DNA of 47,510 nt from Thermoanaerobaculia bacterium (GCA_018057705.1 JAGPDF010000008.1:1-47510); one strand, 5' to 3'. Positions 1 to 10,667 are shown, counted from the first letter of the stretch. The notes: generated by a model from the letters alone, not told the origin. Translations and numbers: made by a program.

Positions 1-713
1 GCCGGGGCCGGGGTCGTGGGGTTCCTCGGGGGGGGCGGGGAGTCCCCTGCGCTCGCGGGGGGGGCGGCCGTCGCCGCATTCGCGGCGGTCCCGGGCGCTT
101 TCGCCCCGGACGCCTCTGAAGAACGCGTGGCCGCCGGTTCAGCGAAGTACTCGGCAGCTGCCGCCACGCCGCCGGGCCCGATCTGCAGGTCGACCGGGAC
201 GGAGGTTTCCACCGGCGCCAGGCACTGGCGGTCGTCGCAGGCCTGGTAACGCAGGTGCAGGACGAGCCGCACCGGGCCAGCGGCGGCGGACTGCGGCACC
301 GTCAGCCGCGCCAGGACGCGCTCGCGCCCCTCGAGCACGTCGAGCTCCTCCTCGGCGAAAGCGAACCTGTACTTGCGTGGTGCTGGATAGTCGATCTCGA
401 CCTCGACGGCCGGCCAGCCCGCGGGCGTCTCGACCGAGAGCGTCGTCGGAATCAGGTAGTCGTAAGTCGGCACGTGGGCCTGGAGGTGCCAGCCAGCGGC
501 GATCTCCAGACGGGCCGCCACCCGGATCGGCTCTCCCGGCAGATAGGCCGTGCGGTCCGCGGCGCCCGACAGGACGACTTTTTCGAGCCGGGCCGGGCCG
601 CCGTCGGCGGAGAACTGGGCGTGGCCTGTGCCGGCGCCCACCATCGCCGCCAGGGCGAAGAGAGCGAGCGGCGCGAACCCGCCGAGGTGCCTCGCCGTGC
701 GCTTCAGGAGCAC
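1..713 (-). CDS. DsbD N-terminal (cDsbD-alpha) domain protein, partial
   Basis: The visible N-terminal part matches the immunoglobulin-like periplasmic domain of the thiol:disulfide interchange protein DsbD, which passes electrons from its membrane domain to periplasmic partners such as DsbC or CcmG. The frame is open to the window edge, so the rest of the protein (membrane domain, if present) is not seen. A signal peptide of about 32 residues ends in GTGHA. The redox cysteine pair lies in YQACDDRQC (C159 and C164), followed by an Ala/Pro-rich linker. GTG at 713 is taken as start; a CTG at 707 is in frame and forms a CTGA overlap with the stop of the upstream thioredoxin-like gene, so the two are translationally coupled. 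The family is clear; the full architecture is inferred. Confidence 0.75.
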   Translation of the reverse strand, partial: MLLKRTARHLGGFAPLALFALAAMVGAGTGHAQFSADGGPARLEKVVLSGAADRTAYLPGEPIRVAARLEIAAGWHLQAHVPTYDYLIPTTLSVETPAGWPAVEVEIDYPAPRKYRFAFAEEELDVLEGRERVLARLTVPQSAAAGPVRLVLHLRYQACDDRQCLAPVETSVPVDLQIGPGGVAAAAEYFAEPAATRSSEASGAKAPGTAANAATAAPPASAGDSPPPPRNPTTPAP

Positions 714-1600
714 AGCGCCGTCGAGTCGGACTTCAGGGCCGAGTAGGCGCGCCGCGCGTCGGGCAGATAGGGGCTGCGCGGATGGCCGCGCTCGAAGGTG
801 GCGAGGGCGAAGGCGGCGCCGGCGCAGTCGCGCTCGCCACCGGCGATGAAGACCAGCAGCAGGTCGACGCGCTCGACGATCCCCTGGGCACCTTGGGTCT
901 GCTCCGACTTCGGCTGCGCGGCGAGTGCGTTGCGCAGCTCCGAGGCGGTCTTCTTCGCCTCGGCGAAGCGGCCGTCCATGCGGTAAGCGTCGGCGAGCTG
1001 CAGGCGTGTCCAGGCGAGCTCGTCGCCGGTGAGCTTGCCGTCCCGCACCAGGCGTTCGAAGAGGACGGCGGACCGGCCGCCGTCGCCCCGCGCATGGAGC
1101 TCGCGGGCGCGGCTCCGCCAGAGGAGCGGATCCGAGCTCGCGAGAGCGACATCGTAGGCCGCCAGGAAGGCGTCGTAGGTGGCGAGCTCGCCGTCGAGGC
1201 GGGCGATGAGTCGGTCGGTCTCGAGAAAGCCTTCGATCTTGCCGAGCAGGCTCTGCTTCGGATCGAGCAGCAGCAGGGTCGGCAGCGACCCGGCACGGAA
1301 GCGCCGCTGGAGCTCGCTTCCGGCGGCGCCGTCTTCGACGTCGACCCGCAGCAGCACGAAACGTTCGGCGTAGGTCTGGAACCGGGGCTGGGTGAAGACC
1401 TCACGTTCCATTGTCTTGCACCAGCCGCACCAGTCGGCGTAGAGATCGACGAGCACGGGCCTGCCGCTCTTCCTCGCCTCAGCGAACGCCTTCTCGGTGC
1501 TGTCGTGCCAGACGGAAGCGGCGCGGGCGGGGCCCGGCGAGACCATCGCCGCGAGGCCGCAGAGGACCAGGGCAGGGGCTGCGAAGAGCTGTCTTTTCAT
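704..1600 (-). CDS. Secreted thioredoxin-like protein with helical C-terminal region
   Basis: A predicted exported thioredoxin-fold protein of 298 aa. Residues 1-27 form a signal peptide ending in ARA. The thioredoxin domain (about 30-140) carries the active site WCGWCK (C58, C61) and a cis-Pro loop in GSLPTLL. This resembles the DUF255/Thioredoxin_7 group, whose members reduce or relay electrons to periplasmic disulfides. Residues 150-298 are helical and TPR-like, without a motif I can name. The gene lies directly upstream of, and overlaps, the DsbD-alpha-like gene, so both probably serve one periplasmic thiol pathway. The ATG start is well placed for the signal peptide; no strong Shine-Dalgarno sequence is seen. 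Confidence 0.82.
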   Translation of the reverse strand: MKRQLFAAPALVLCGLAAMVSPGPARAASVWHDSTEKAFAEARKSGRPVLVDLYADWCGWCKTMEREVFTQPRFQTYAERFVLLRVDVEDGAAGSELQRRFRAGSLPTLLLLDPKQSLLGKIEGFLETDRLIARLDGELATYDAFLAAYDVALASSDPLLWRSRARELHARGDGGRSAVLFERLVRDGKLTGDELAWTRLQLADAYRMDGRFAEAKKTASELRNALAAQPKSEQTQGAQGIVERVDLLLVFIAGGERDCAGAAFALATFERGHPRSPYLPDARRAYSALKSDSTALCS

Positions 1601-1647
1601 CGGGTTGGATGGCCTCTGTCGCGGTCAAAATGGCCCGCTGGCGATGA

Positions 1648-1653
1648 TAACAT
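1648..1653 (+). promoter_or_regulatory. Putative -10 element of a leaderless promoter (aminotransferase)
   Basis: TAACAT preceded by GA, with 7 nt to the ATG at 1661 and no Shine-Dalgarno sequence. It fits the GnTAnnnT pattern seen before nine other genes in this window and would place the transcript start at or next to the start codon. It overlaps the alternative ATG at 1652, which speaks for 1661 as the real start. Confidence 0.45.
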
Positions 1654-1660
1654 GCAAGCC

Positions 1661-2848
1661 ATGGACCTATCGGCCCGCGTGCGACGGATCGGCGAGTCGG
1701 CGACCCTCAGAGTCACCCGGCGTGCCATGCAGATGAAGGCACAGGGAATCGACGTCGTGGACTTCGGCGCTGGCGAGCCCGACTTCGCCTCGCCGGCGGT
1801 CGCGGTCGAAGCGGCACGCCAGGCGCTCGCCGACGGCTTCACCAAGTACACCCAGAACCAGGGGATTCCGGCCCTGCGGCAGGCACTCGCGAAGCGCTAC
1901 GCGGCACGCTACGGCGCCCCCTGGACGGCCGACCAGACCCTCATCACGGTGGGCGGCAAGGGGGCGCTCTTCGAGGTCGCGCTGGCGCTCTTCGAAGCGG
2001 GGCAGGAGGTCGTCCTCCATACGCCGGCCTGGGTCAGCATCCCGGAGCAGATCCGCTTCGCCGGCGCCGCGGTCGTCGAGGTCCCGACCTCGGGCGACGA
2101 CGGCTTCGCCGTCGATCCCGAGGCGATGCTCGCGGCGATCACCCCGCGCACCCGCGCCGTCATCGTCAACTCACCGTGCAATCCGACTGGTGGCCGGATC
2201 TCGCCCGAGGCGCTCACCGCGATCATCGAGGGCTGCGCCGCGCGCGGCGTGCTGGTGATCTCCGACGAGACCTACGAGCGCTTCGTCTACGACGGTGCGG
2301 TGCCGTTTTCGGCCGCCGCGCTCGCTGAGCGCTTTCCCGAGACCGTCGTGGTCGTCGGTTCGTTCTCGAAGACCTATGCCATGACCGGCTGGCGGCTCGG
2401 CTACCTGATGGGACCGCGGGAGCTCGTCGACGCGGCGGCGACGATCCAGAGCCACGCGACCTCGAACGCGACCTCGTTTGCCATGGTCGGTGCCCTCGCG
2501 GCGCTCGAGCACGCCGAGCCCGAGGTCGAGAAAATGATCGTCGAGTACGAGGCGCGCCGCGACCTGCTCATTCCGCACTTGAACGCCCTGCCCGGCTTCC
2601 ACTGCCTCCCTCCGGCCGGCGCCTTCTACGCCTTCCCGGACGTCTCTGCCTGTTTCCGCACCGACGACGGCGGCGAGCCCGAGGGCTCGACCCGGTTCGC
2701 CGAGCGCCTGCTCGAAGAGGCCCACGTCGCGGTCGTGGCGGGGGCTGCCTTCGGCGGCGACAACTACATCCGGATCTCGTTCGCCTGTTCGCGCGAGACC
2801 CTCAAGAAGGGTTTCGCACGGATCCAGGAGTTCCTCGCCCGGGGCTAG
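1661..2848 (+). CDS. Pyridoxal-phosphate aminotransferase, class I/II (aspartate aminotransferase type)
   Basis: A fold-type I PLP enzyme of 395 aa, the usual size for the AspC/AspB group, probably transaminating aspartate or another amino acid with 2-oxoglutarate in the cytoplasm. The N-terminus SARVRRIGESATLRVT and GAGEPDF substrate loop are typical. SPCNPTGG, SDETYERFVYDG and the Schiff-base lysine in SFSKTYAMTGWRLGY (K237) follow in the right order, and the substrate-binding arginine is in YIRISFACS. The ATG at 1661 is preferred over 1652 because a -10-like TAACAT overlaps the latter. The gene diverges from the thioredoxin-like gene. Substrate range (Asp, aromatic, prephenate) cannot be read from sequence alone. 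Confidence 0.9.
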   Translation: MDLSARVRRIGESATLRVTRRAMQMKAQGIDVVDFGAGEPDFASPAVAVEAARQALADGFTKYTQNQGIPALRQALAKRYAARYGAPWTADQTLITVGGKGALFEVALALFEAGQEVVLHTPAWVSIPEQIRFAGAAVVEVPTSGDDGFAVDPEAMLAAITPRTRAVIVNSPCNPTGGRISPEALTAIIEGCAARGVLVISDETYERFVYDGAVPFSAAALAERFPETVVVVGSFSKTYAMTGWRLGYLMGPRELVDAAATIQSHATSNATSFAMVGALAALEHAEPEVEKMIVEYEARRDLLIPHLNALPGFHCLPPAGAFYAFPDVSACFRTDDGGEPEGSTRFAERLLEEAHVAVVAGAAFGGDNYIRISFACSRETLKKGFARIQEFLARG

Positions 2849-2914
2849 AGGACCGGCCCGGGCGGCGCGGGTGCCGCAGAGGTCAGCGTCACCTTCACAG
2901 ACATGGAGAAATCG

Positions 2915-4756
<1,842 letters not shown>

Positions 4757-4804
4757 CGGCCGAACGGTGGTTGAAGTGATGCCTCCGCCTGCGGAGACGA
4801 AGCG

Positions 4805-5920
4805 GTGAGCGAGAGTCGCGCCACCGGCGGGGCGTTCCGGGTCGGCACGGCGCTGGGCATTCCGATCCGGATCCATTTCACCTTCCTGTTGATCCTGGTC
4901 TGGTTCGGAATGGCCTCGGCCGCCTCCGGAGAGGGCTTCTTCTCCGGAGTGGTCTTCATTCTGCTGCTCTTCGGGTGCGTCGTGCTGCACGAGTTGGGAC
5001 ACGCCGCGATGGCGCGCCGTTTCGGTGTCGAGACCCGCGAGATCGTGCTCTATCCGATCGGCGGCGTGGCCCGGCTCGACCGGATTCCGTCGGGCAAGGC
5101 CGAACTGTTGATCGCCCTCGCCGGGCCGCTGGTGAATCTGGTCCTGGCGGGGATGCTCGTCGCCTGGCTGGTGGTGCAGCAGGTGCAGGTGTCGTTCTCC
5201 CCGGAGGACCTGCTGGCGGGTGGCGCGCCGGTCGTCTGGCAGCTCCTGACTGCGAACCTGACCCTCTTCTTCTTCAACCTGGTGCCGGCCTTCCCGATGG
5301 ACGGCGGTCGGATCCTGCGGGCGATCCTGTCGATGTACGCCGGGCAGGAGAGAGCGACCCGCATCGCGGCCCGGGTGGGACAGGGCTTCGCTCTGCTGTT
5401 CGCGCTCTGGGCGATCGTGCCGCCGTTGAAGCCGGTCTTCCTGCTGATCGCCTTCTTCGTCTTCGTCGGCGCCGGGCAGGAGGCCGCCTACGAGCGCAGC
5501 CGGTCGGCGGTGGCGGGGCTCACCGCCCGCAACGCGATGATCACGCGCTACGAGACGATCGCGCCGCAGGAGTCTCTGGGTCGCGCAGCCGAGATGCTGC
5601 TTTCCTCCCACCAGCAGGACTTTCCGGTGGTCGATGCCTGGGGGAGAGTGGCGGGGCTCCTGCCGCGCGGCGCGTTGCTCGCGGCGCTCGCGACCCCCGG
5701 CGGCCGCGAACGCGCGGTGCTCGAAGTGATGGACCGCGAGCCCCAGACTGTTTCGGTCGACATGCCGCTCGAAGCGGTGCTGCGACATCTGCAGAGCCGC
5801 CCGCTGCAGCCGATCCTGGTCATCGGCCAGGAGGCCGGCGCCACGGGCCTCGTCGGCATGATCACCCTCGACAACCTCGGCGAGCTGATCCAGATCTCCC
5901 AGACCATGAAGCAGGCCTGA
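4805..5920 (+). CDS. M50 site-2-type membrane metalloprotease with CBS-domain region
   Basis: An integral membrane zinc protease of 371 aa from the SpoIVFB/S2P branch of family M50, which cleaves substrates within the membrane. Several transmembrane segments lie in residues 15-230. The zinc motif is HELGHAAMA (H62, E63, H66) and the distal aspartate sits in FPMDGGR (D166). Residues 240-360 form a CBS-domain region (ARNAMITRYETI, then SRPLQPILVIG), which in this subfamily binds adenine nucleotides and tunes activity. The start is GTG with GGAG 8 nt upstream. It lies 48 nt after the M2 peptidase gene and may be co-transcribed with it. No substrate such as an anti-sigma factor is visible next to it. 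Confidence 0.92.
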   Translation: MSESRATGGAFRVGTALGIPIRIHFTFLLILVWFGMASAASGEGFFSGVVFILLLFGCVVLHELGHAAMARRFGVETREIVLYPIGGVARLDRIPSGKAELLIALAGPLVNLVLAGMLVAWLVVQQVQVSFSPEDLLAGGAPVVWQLLTANLTLFFFNLVPAFPMDGGRILRAILSMYAGQERATRIAARVGQGFALLFALWAIVPPLKPVFLLIAFFVFVGAGQEAAYERSRSAVAGLTARNAMITRYETIAPQESLGRAAEMLLSSHQQDFPVVDAWGRVAGLLPRGALLAALATPGGRERAVLEVMDREPQTVSVDMPLEAVLRHLQSRPLQPILVIGQEAGATGLVGMITLDNLGELIQISQTMKQA

Positions 5921-5934
5921 CCCGACCCTCCCGA

Positions 5935-6009
5935 AAAACAGGGACAGGCACGGTTTTCGGAAAAGAGGGACAGGCACGGATTTCGAAACCCGTGCCTGTC
6001 CCTCTTTTT
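5935..6009. repeat. REP cluster A: three copies of the GGGACAGGCACG repeat, inverted pair forming a hairpin
   Basis: Two forward copies (from about 5935 and 5960) and one inverted copy (5985-6009). The last two are 25-nt arms with two mismatches meeting at TTTCGAAA, so they form one long hairpin followed by a T run. It sits just after the M50 stop and just before the RAYT gene, and could also end transcription of the peptidase genes. REP palindromes next to a RAYT gene are its usual targets. Confidence 0.8.
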
Positions 6010-6058
6010 CTTCTTCTTTCTGCCAGATTGCGGCGGCCAGTTCCGTCCTTACCTGGTA

Positions 6059-6733
6059 ATGCCACGAACAGCGCGAATCGTCGTCCCCGGCCTACCTCAC
6101 CATGTTACCCATCGCGGCAACCGCAGGGGAGAGATCTTCTTCTCAGATGCGGATCGCGATGACTATCTCCGTCGTCTGGCCCGCGCCGGCCAGCGGCACG
6201 GGCTGGAGCTCTGGACCTACTGCCTCATGACCAATCACGTGCATCTCGTGGTGTGCCCGCACGGGCACGAATCCCTGGCGCGCACAATTAGGGAGGTCCA
6301 TGGGAACTACGCCCGTGTCCTTCACCGCGCGAACGGCTGGGAGGGTCACCTCTGGGCCAACCGCTACTACTCTTCGCCGCTCGACTTGGCTCACCTCTGG
6401 GCCGCCGTGCGCTATGTCGAGCGCAATCCGGTCCGCGCTGGCCTGGTCGAGACTGCGGAGCGCTATCCCTGGTCAAGCGCCGCTGCGCACTGCGGTCTGG
6501 CCCCCGATGGTCCGCTCTCTCCCCAGCGGCCTTTTCCGGGAACCATCTCCAACTGGCAGTCTTGGCTCTCCGGCGATTGTGACGAGTCCGTAGACCGCTC
6601 GATCCGCTCGTGCACCGCCACGGGTCGGCCTACAGGGAGTCCCGAGTTCGTCGCTGAACTCGAGCAGATTCTCGGCCGCGATCTCAGTACTCGACCGCAA
6701 GGACGGCCGCGGAAGAGAGCCAGAAGCGATTGA
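6059..6733 (+). mobile_element. REP-associated tyrosine transposase (RAYT), IS200/IS605-like Y1 family
   Basis: A 224-aa single-strand DNA transposase domain protein. The N-terminus GLPHHVTHRGNRR is diagnostic of the TnpA_REP group. The HUH metal site is in MTNHVHLVV (H60, H62), the catalytic tyrosine is most likely Y84 in HGNYARVLHR, and the C-terminal GRPRKRA tail is typical of RAYTs. Such proteins are single-copy, domesticated relatives of IS200 transposases that recognise REP hairpins and are thought to have spread them. The gene is flanked by REP cluster A and cluster B, and a third cluster lies about 4 kb downstream. No insertion-sequence ends or target duplication are seen. No Shine-Dalgarno sequence precedes the ATG, so expression may be low. 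Confidence 0.9.
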
Positions 6734-6789
6734 AAGCAGCTGTTGACGGGGCTGGGGGCAACGCTTCGGAAGTCGTCCCCGTCCCCCTC

Positions 6790-6857
6790 CCGGAAACTCG
6801 TATGGAAACCCGTGCCTGTCCCTGTTTATCGAAACGCGTGCCTGTCCCTGTTTTTTG
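6790..6857. repeat. REP cluster B: two tandem copies of the GTGCCTGTCCCTG repeat
   Basis: Two reverse-orientation copies (about 6805-6828 and 6830-6856), each GAAAC(C/G)CGTGCCTGTCCC followed by T-rich DNA, plus a degenerate GGAAACTCG before them. They lie between the convergent ends of the RAYT and sigma-factor genes. The core is the same as in clusters A and C, so this is the other flank of the RAYT locus. Confidence 0.75.
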
Positions 6858-6904
6858 GTCCGGCGCTTCTGGATGGTGGACGCGGAAAGCCGACAGAGGC
6901 GGGG

Positions 6905-7489
6905 TCAGGCGTCGAGGGAAGGGCTCTCCTGAGGGCCGATCTCGGCGCGGAGCCAGGCGCGGGCGGCGAGCCAGTCGCGTTGCACGGTTTTGGTGGAGAG
7001 CGCGAGGGCTGCGGCGGTCTCTTCGAGCGACAGCCCGGCGAAGAAGCGGAGCTCGACGACCTGGTGGGCTCGCGGGCTCGCGGACCGGAGCGTTTCCAGC
7101 GCGGCGTCGAGCGCCACCAGTTCGGCGTCGGCCTCGGGCGCGGCAATACTCATGGAGAGCTCGTCCAGGGGCTCGACCGGCGCGCCGCCGCCGCGCTTCT
7201 CGGCGAGGCGCCGGCGCGCGGCGTCGACCAGCAGGCGCCGCATCGTCACTGCCGCGACTCCGAGAAAGGCTGCCCGGTCGCCGGGCGCGAGGCGGCGCGC
7301 TTCGAGCAGGCGCAGATAGGTCTCGTTGACGAGCGCAGTGGTCGAGAGGGTGTGGCCCGGGCGCTCGCCGCGCAGCAGGCGGCGCGCCACCCCGCGCAGC
7401 TCGTCGTAGAGCAGCGGCACCAGCTGGTCGAGCGCCGCTTCGTCCCCCTCGCCGAGGCGGCGCAGCCAGAGCGTGACCGCGCCGCTCAT
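6905..7489 (-). CDS. ECF-type RNA polymerase sigma factor (TIGR02999 family)
   Basis: A 194-aa sigma-70 family factor of the extracytoplasmic-function class. Region 2 is in residues about 10-95, with the family hallmark YDELRGVARRLLRGERPGHTL and TALVNETYLRLLEA. Region 4 (about 130-185) has the helix-turn-helix LSLEETAAALALSTKTVQRDW. This subgroup is common in Acidobacteriota and Planctomycetota and usually sits beside a Ser/Thr protein kinase, which is thought to control it in place of a classic anti-sigma factor. Here the ATG overlaps the kinase stop by 4 nt (ATGA), so the kinase is translated first and the two are coupled. Target promoters are unknown. Confidence 0.9.
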   Translation of the reverse strand: MSGAVTLWLRRLGEGDEAALDQLVPLLYDELRGVARRLLRGERPGHTLSTTALVNETYLRLLEARRLAPGDRAAFLGVAAVTMRRLLVDAARRRLAEKRGGGAPVEPLDELSMSIAAPEADAELVALDAALETLRSASPRAHQVVELRFFAGLSLEETAAALALSTKTVQRDWLAARAWLRAEIGPQESPSLDA

Positions 7490-9927
7490 CGCGCCTCCGC
7501 GACTGCGGGCTTCGCTGGCGCTGACGCCCGCTTGCCGAGCCGGTCGAGACAGTCGTCGAGTGCCGTCTGCGCCTCGGCAGCCTCCTTCGCCCCTGCGGCT
7601 CCGGTGGCGCGGAACGCGGCGAGCGCCCAGCGCAGCTCGACTGCGGCGTCGGCCGGGCGTTCGGCGGCGAGCAGGAGCTTGCCGAGCTCGAGCCGGTCGG
7701 TCGCGAGGTAAGGGTGACCGGGGGGCAGCCGGCGCTCGTCGATCGCCAGGGAGGCGCGCAGGGCCTCCTCGGCGCCGCGCAGGTCGCCGCTGTCTTCGAG
7801 CGCCTTGGAGAGGCCATAGAGACCGGTGGCGACGCGCGGATGATCGGCGCCGAGGCTGGCCGTCCAGGCGCGGATCGCCTCCCGGAAGAGCGGGATCGCC
7901 TCGCTCTCGCGGCCGAGGTCGTCGAGCAGGTTGGCGAGATTGTTCTCGGAGTTGGCGACCGTCGGGTGGTCTTTCCCCAGCCGTCGCCGGCGCCCCTCGA
8001 GGACCTCCTGGAGATGGACCTCGGCCTCGGCGAGGTCTTCGGGTCGACCGCGCTTCATCAGAAACACTGCGAAGTTGTTGCGACTCTGGAGGGTTTCGAG
8101 ATGGTCTTCGCCGAAGAGCTGACGTCGCAGTGCCAGGCCGCGGCGCTCCAGCTTTTCGGTCTCTCCGGCCTGGGCCGGATCGTCGCGCTCGACGAGCACG
8201 ATCGCGAGGTTGTTGACGCTCTCGGCAACGTCGGCGTGAAGCTCCGGATAAAGCGCTTCGCGTAGCGCCAGCGCTTCGCGGAAGAGGGCTTCGGCTGCAG
8301 CGAGCTCTCCCTGATCCTGGAGTACCGTGGCGAGAGTGTTGGCGCTCTCGGCGACATCGGCGCGCCGGTCGCCGGGCAGCGCCCGCCGGAGATCCAGGGA
8401 CTCCTCCGCCAGCGCGCGTGCGCGGTCGAGCCGGCCGAGGTTGCCGTGCAGTCGGGCGAGCCGCGAGAGCAGCGCTGCCTTGAGCTCCGTCCGGTCGACG
8501 AGCTCGCGGCGCACGGAGGCTTCGCTCCGATCGAGAAATTCTCCCAGGGTCGTGGTGTCGCGCAGAGCCCCGTCGTCGGCGTAGGGGTCGGCGCCGAAGA
8601 GGTCGATCAGGAAGGTCGAGAGCTCGCGCGCCTTGTCGCGCTCGGCGCGCGCCGTGTCGCGTTCGCGCGCGACCAGCGCCGATTGCCGCACGGCGAAGAG
8701 GGCAAAGACGGCGAGCAGGAGACCGATCGCCGCTCCGGCGCCGACGGCGACGCGATGCCGGCCGGCGAACTTGCGCAGCCGGTAGGCGGCGCTCTCGGGC
8801 CGGGCACGGATCGGCCGTCCAGCGCGAAAGAGCGCGACATCCTCGGCGAGGCGCTCCACGGAGGCGTAGCGGCGCTCGGGCTCCTTGCGCAGTGCTGTGG
8901 AGACGATGGTGTCGAGGTCGCCGCGCAACGCGCGGGCGAGGGCGCCGGGGCTCGAATGCCGGGCGGCAGCGGCCGACGCGTCGCCTTCAGCCGCGACCGT
9001 CTCGCTCGGCCGGCGGGGTTCGATGGTCCGGACGGCGCGCTCGAGCCCGGTCAGCGAACCTTCGTGCTCGTGGAATGGCCGACTGCCGGTCAGCAGCTCG
9101 AAGAGCAGCAGGCCGAGCGCGTAGACATCGGTCGCTGTCGTGACCGGCTCGCCGGCGAGCTGCTCGGGGCTGGCGTACTCGGGCGTCGCGAGGAGCTGTG
9201 CCGTGCGGGTCTCTCCGGCTCCGCCGAGGCCGGCCGCTTCGGGGTCGAGGAGCTTGGCGATTCCGAAGTCGAGCAGCCGTACCTCGCCGCTTTCGGTCAG
9301 CAGGATGTTGGACGGCTTCAGATCGCGATGGACGACGAGGTGGACATGGGCGTAGTGCACCGCCTCGCAGACCTGCTCGAACAGGCCCAGGCGCTGGTCG
9401 AGACCGAGTCGCCTCTCGTCGGCGGCGACGGTGAGCGGTCGGCCGTCGACATATTCGAGGGCAAGGTAGGGGATGCCGGCCTCGTCGATGCCGCCGTCGA
9501 AGAGCTGGGCGATGCCGCGGTGGGAGAGGCGGGCGAGAGCTTCGCGCTCGATCCCGAAGCGGCGCCGGAGCTCGCTGCCCTCGAGCCCCCGACGAATCCG
9601 TTTCAGCGCGACCTGGCGGCGAAAGCCGGGCTCGTCGCGCTCGGCGAGCCAGACCTCGCCCATGCCGCCCTCGCCGAGCAGACGCCCGAGGCGGTAGGGC
9701 CCGATCCACCGCGGCACGGGTGCGGGGTCGCCGGCGACCCGCTCCTCGAGCGCCAGCGGCCGGCCCGCGTGGTGCGCCTGAAGCATGCGTTCGAGCTCGC
9801 GCAGGAGATCTGCGCCGAGCTCGCGGGCGAGCACCGGGTCCGCAAGGCGCGCCCGCTGGTCGGCGTCGTTGGCCTCGACCAGGTCGCCGAAGAGCTCGGA
9901 GAGGCGCGCCCACTGCTCGGTGTTCAT
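7486..9927 (-). CDS. Transmembrane Ser/Thr protein kinase with TPR domain (PknB/Hanks type)
   Basis: An 813-aa receptor-like kinase. Residues 77-350 are a Hanks-type kinase domain with glycine loop LGEGGMGEVW, VALK lysine K109, HRDLKPSN (catalytic D202), DFG (220-222) and TPEYASPEQ, so it looks catalytically competent. One transmembrane helix (about 391-413) follows, then residues 440-790 hold tetratricopeptide-type repeats with several NNLA motifs, which would lie outside the membrane if the kinase is cytoplasmic. It overlaps the ECF sigma gene and probably phosphorylates that factor or a partner; this is inferred from gene pairing. A TAGACT box 9 nt before the ATG and the lack of a Shine-Dalgarno sequence suggest a leaderless mRNA. 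Confidence 0.93.
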   Translation of the reverse strand: MNTEQWARLSELFGDLVEANDADQRARLADPVLARELGADLLRELERMLQAHHAGRPLALEERVAGDPAPVPRWIGPYRLGRLLGEGGMGEVWLAERDEPGFRRQVALKRIRRGLEGSELRRRFGIEREALARLSHRGIAQLFDGGIDEAGIPYLALEYVDGRPLTVAADERRLGLDQRLGLFEQVCEAVHYAHVHLVVHRDLKPSNILLTESGEVRLLDFGIAKLLDPEAAGLGGAGETRTAQLLATPEYASPEQLAGEPVTTATDVYALGLLLFELLTGSRPFHEHEGSLTGLERAVRTIEPRRPSETVAAEGDASAAAARHSSPGALARALRGDLDTIVSTALRKEPERRYASVERLAEDVALFRAGRPIRARPESAAYRLRKFAGRHRVAVGAGAAIGLLLAVFALFAVRQSALVARERDTARAERDKARELSTFLIDLFGADPYADDGALRDTTTLGEFLDRSEASVRRELVDRTELKAALLSRLARLHGNLGRLDRARALAEESLDLRRALPGDRRADVAESANTLATVLQDQGELAAAEALFREALALREALYPELHADVAESVNNLAIVLVERDDPAQAGETEKLERRGLALRRQLFGEDHLETLQSRNNFAVFLMKRGRPEDLAEAEVHLQEVLEGRRRRLGKDHPTVANSENNLANLLDDLGRESEAIPLFREAIRAWTASLGADHPRVATGLYGLSKALEDSGDLRGAEEALRASLAIDERRLPPGHPYLATDRLELGKLLLAAERPADAAVELRWALAAFRATGAAGAKEAAEAQTALDDCLDRLGKRASAPAKPAVAEAR

Positions 9928-9936
9928 GAGCGGCGG

Positions 9937-9942
9937 AGTCTA
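9937..9942 (-). promoter_or_regulatory. Putative -10 element of a leaderless promoter (kinase/sigma operon)
   Basis: TAGACT preceded by GC, 9 nt before the ATG of the kinase gene; no Shine-Dalgarno sequence lies between. The same hexamer at the same distance precedes the FadL-like gene. Confidence 0.5.
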
Positions 9943-9973
9943 GCAAGGCCACGCTGCGGCGGGCCTGCTCCGC

Positions 9974-10660
9974 TTACATCTGGACGGGTTCGATGAGGTC
10001 CGGTCCTTCGTTGGCCGGGCTGTTGACGCGCCTGCTGACCGGGAGAGCCTCCATCTGTGCCGCCGGGTAGGAAATCAAGAGCTCGGTAAAGGGAGTGCCC
10101 GGCGGGGCGTCGTCGAGCCAGCGCCTCCAGGTGGTCGCCGGGAGAATCACCGGCATACGGTCGTGGACGGTGGCGGTGAGCTCGTTCGGGGTCGTGGTGA
10201 GAATGGCGCAGGTTTCCAGGGTCGCGCCGCCCTCCGGATTCTTCCACTGCGACCAGAGTCCGGCGAAGGCAAACGTCTGCGCACCTTTCATGCGCAGCAA
10301 CCAGGGCTGTTTCCCTTTGCCGAGCTTCTGCCATTCGTAGAAACCGTCGGCCGGGATGAGACATCGGCGGCGCTTCATGGCGTCGCGGAAGGAGGGCTTT
10401 TCGGCGGCGGTTTCGGCGCGGGCATTGATGAGCTGGTTGCCGATCTTGGGGTCTTTGGCCCAATGAGGGACAAGACCCCACTGCACGAGCGCGAGCTCCC
10501 GCGCCCCGCCGGCCGGCTGGCGGACGATCGGCACCGCCTGCGTCGGCGAGATGTTGTAGCGCGGCACGATGGCTTCGAGGAGTTCCTCCGGCGGTGGGGT
10601 GGTCTCGAAGACCTGCGCCAGCACCTCGCCGGGGGTGGTCAGGACGTAGCGGCCGCACAT
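9974..10660 (-). CDS. SOS response-associated peptidase (SRAP/YedK family)
   Basis: A 228-aa SRAP-domain protein, the bacterial homologue of HMCES/YedK, which crosslinks to abasic sites in single-stranded DNA and shields them. The start is fixed by the mature N-terminus MCGRYV: Cys2 becomes the N-terminal nucleophile after Met removal. Other hallmarks are RYNISPTQ (Asn in the active site), RRCLIPADGFYEWQ (catalytic Glu) and ATVHDRMPVIL (His). The length is usual. The reading frame remains open upstream through the REP repeats, but that extension is repeat DNA and not protein. A TATCGT box lies 7 nt upstream and there is no Shine-Dalgarno sequence. It is separate from the downstream kinase gene by 46 nt. 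Confidence 0.93.
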   Translation of the reverse strand: MCGRYVLTTPGEVLAQVFETTPPPEELLEAIVPRYNISPTQAVPIVRQPAGGARELALVQWGLVPHWAKDPKIGNQLINARAETAAEKPSFRDAMKRRRCLIPADGFYEWQKLGKGKQPWLLRMKGAQTFAFAGLWSQWKNPEGGATLETCAILTTTPNELTATVHDRMPVILPATTWRRWLDDAPPGTPFTELLISYPAAQMEALPVSRRVNSPANEGPDLIEPVQM

Positions 10661-10667
10661 CCGCCAG

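Noticed and set aside
377-1640. Long plus-strand reading frame running into the aminotransferase gene
   Set aside because: It is antisense to the thioredoxin-like gene, shows no domain, and is low-complexity Arg/Ala/Gly as expected of GC-rich shadow frames.
6059-6733. Active IS200/IS605 insertion sequence
   Set aside because: The protein has the RAYT-specific N- and C-termini, there is no TnpB and no typical left/right end; a domesticated RAYT fits better.
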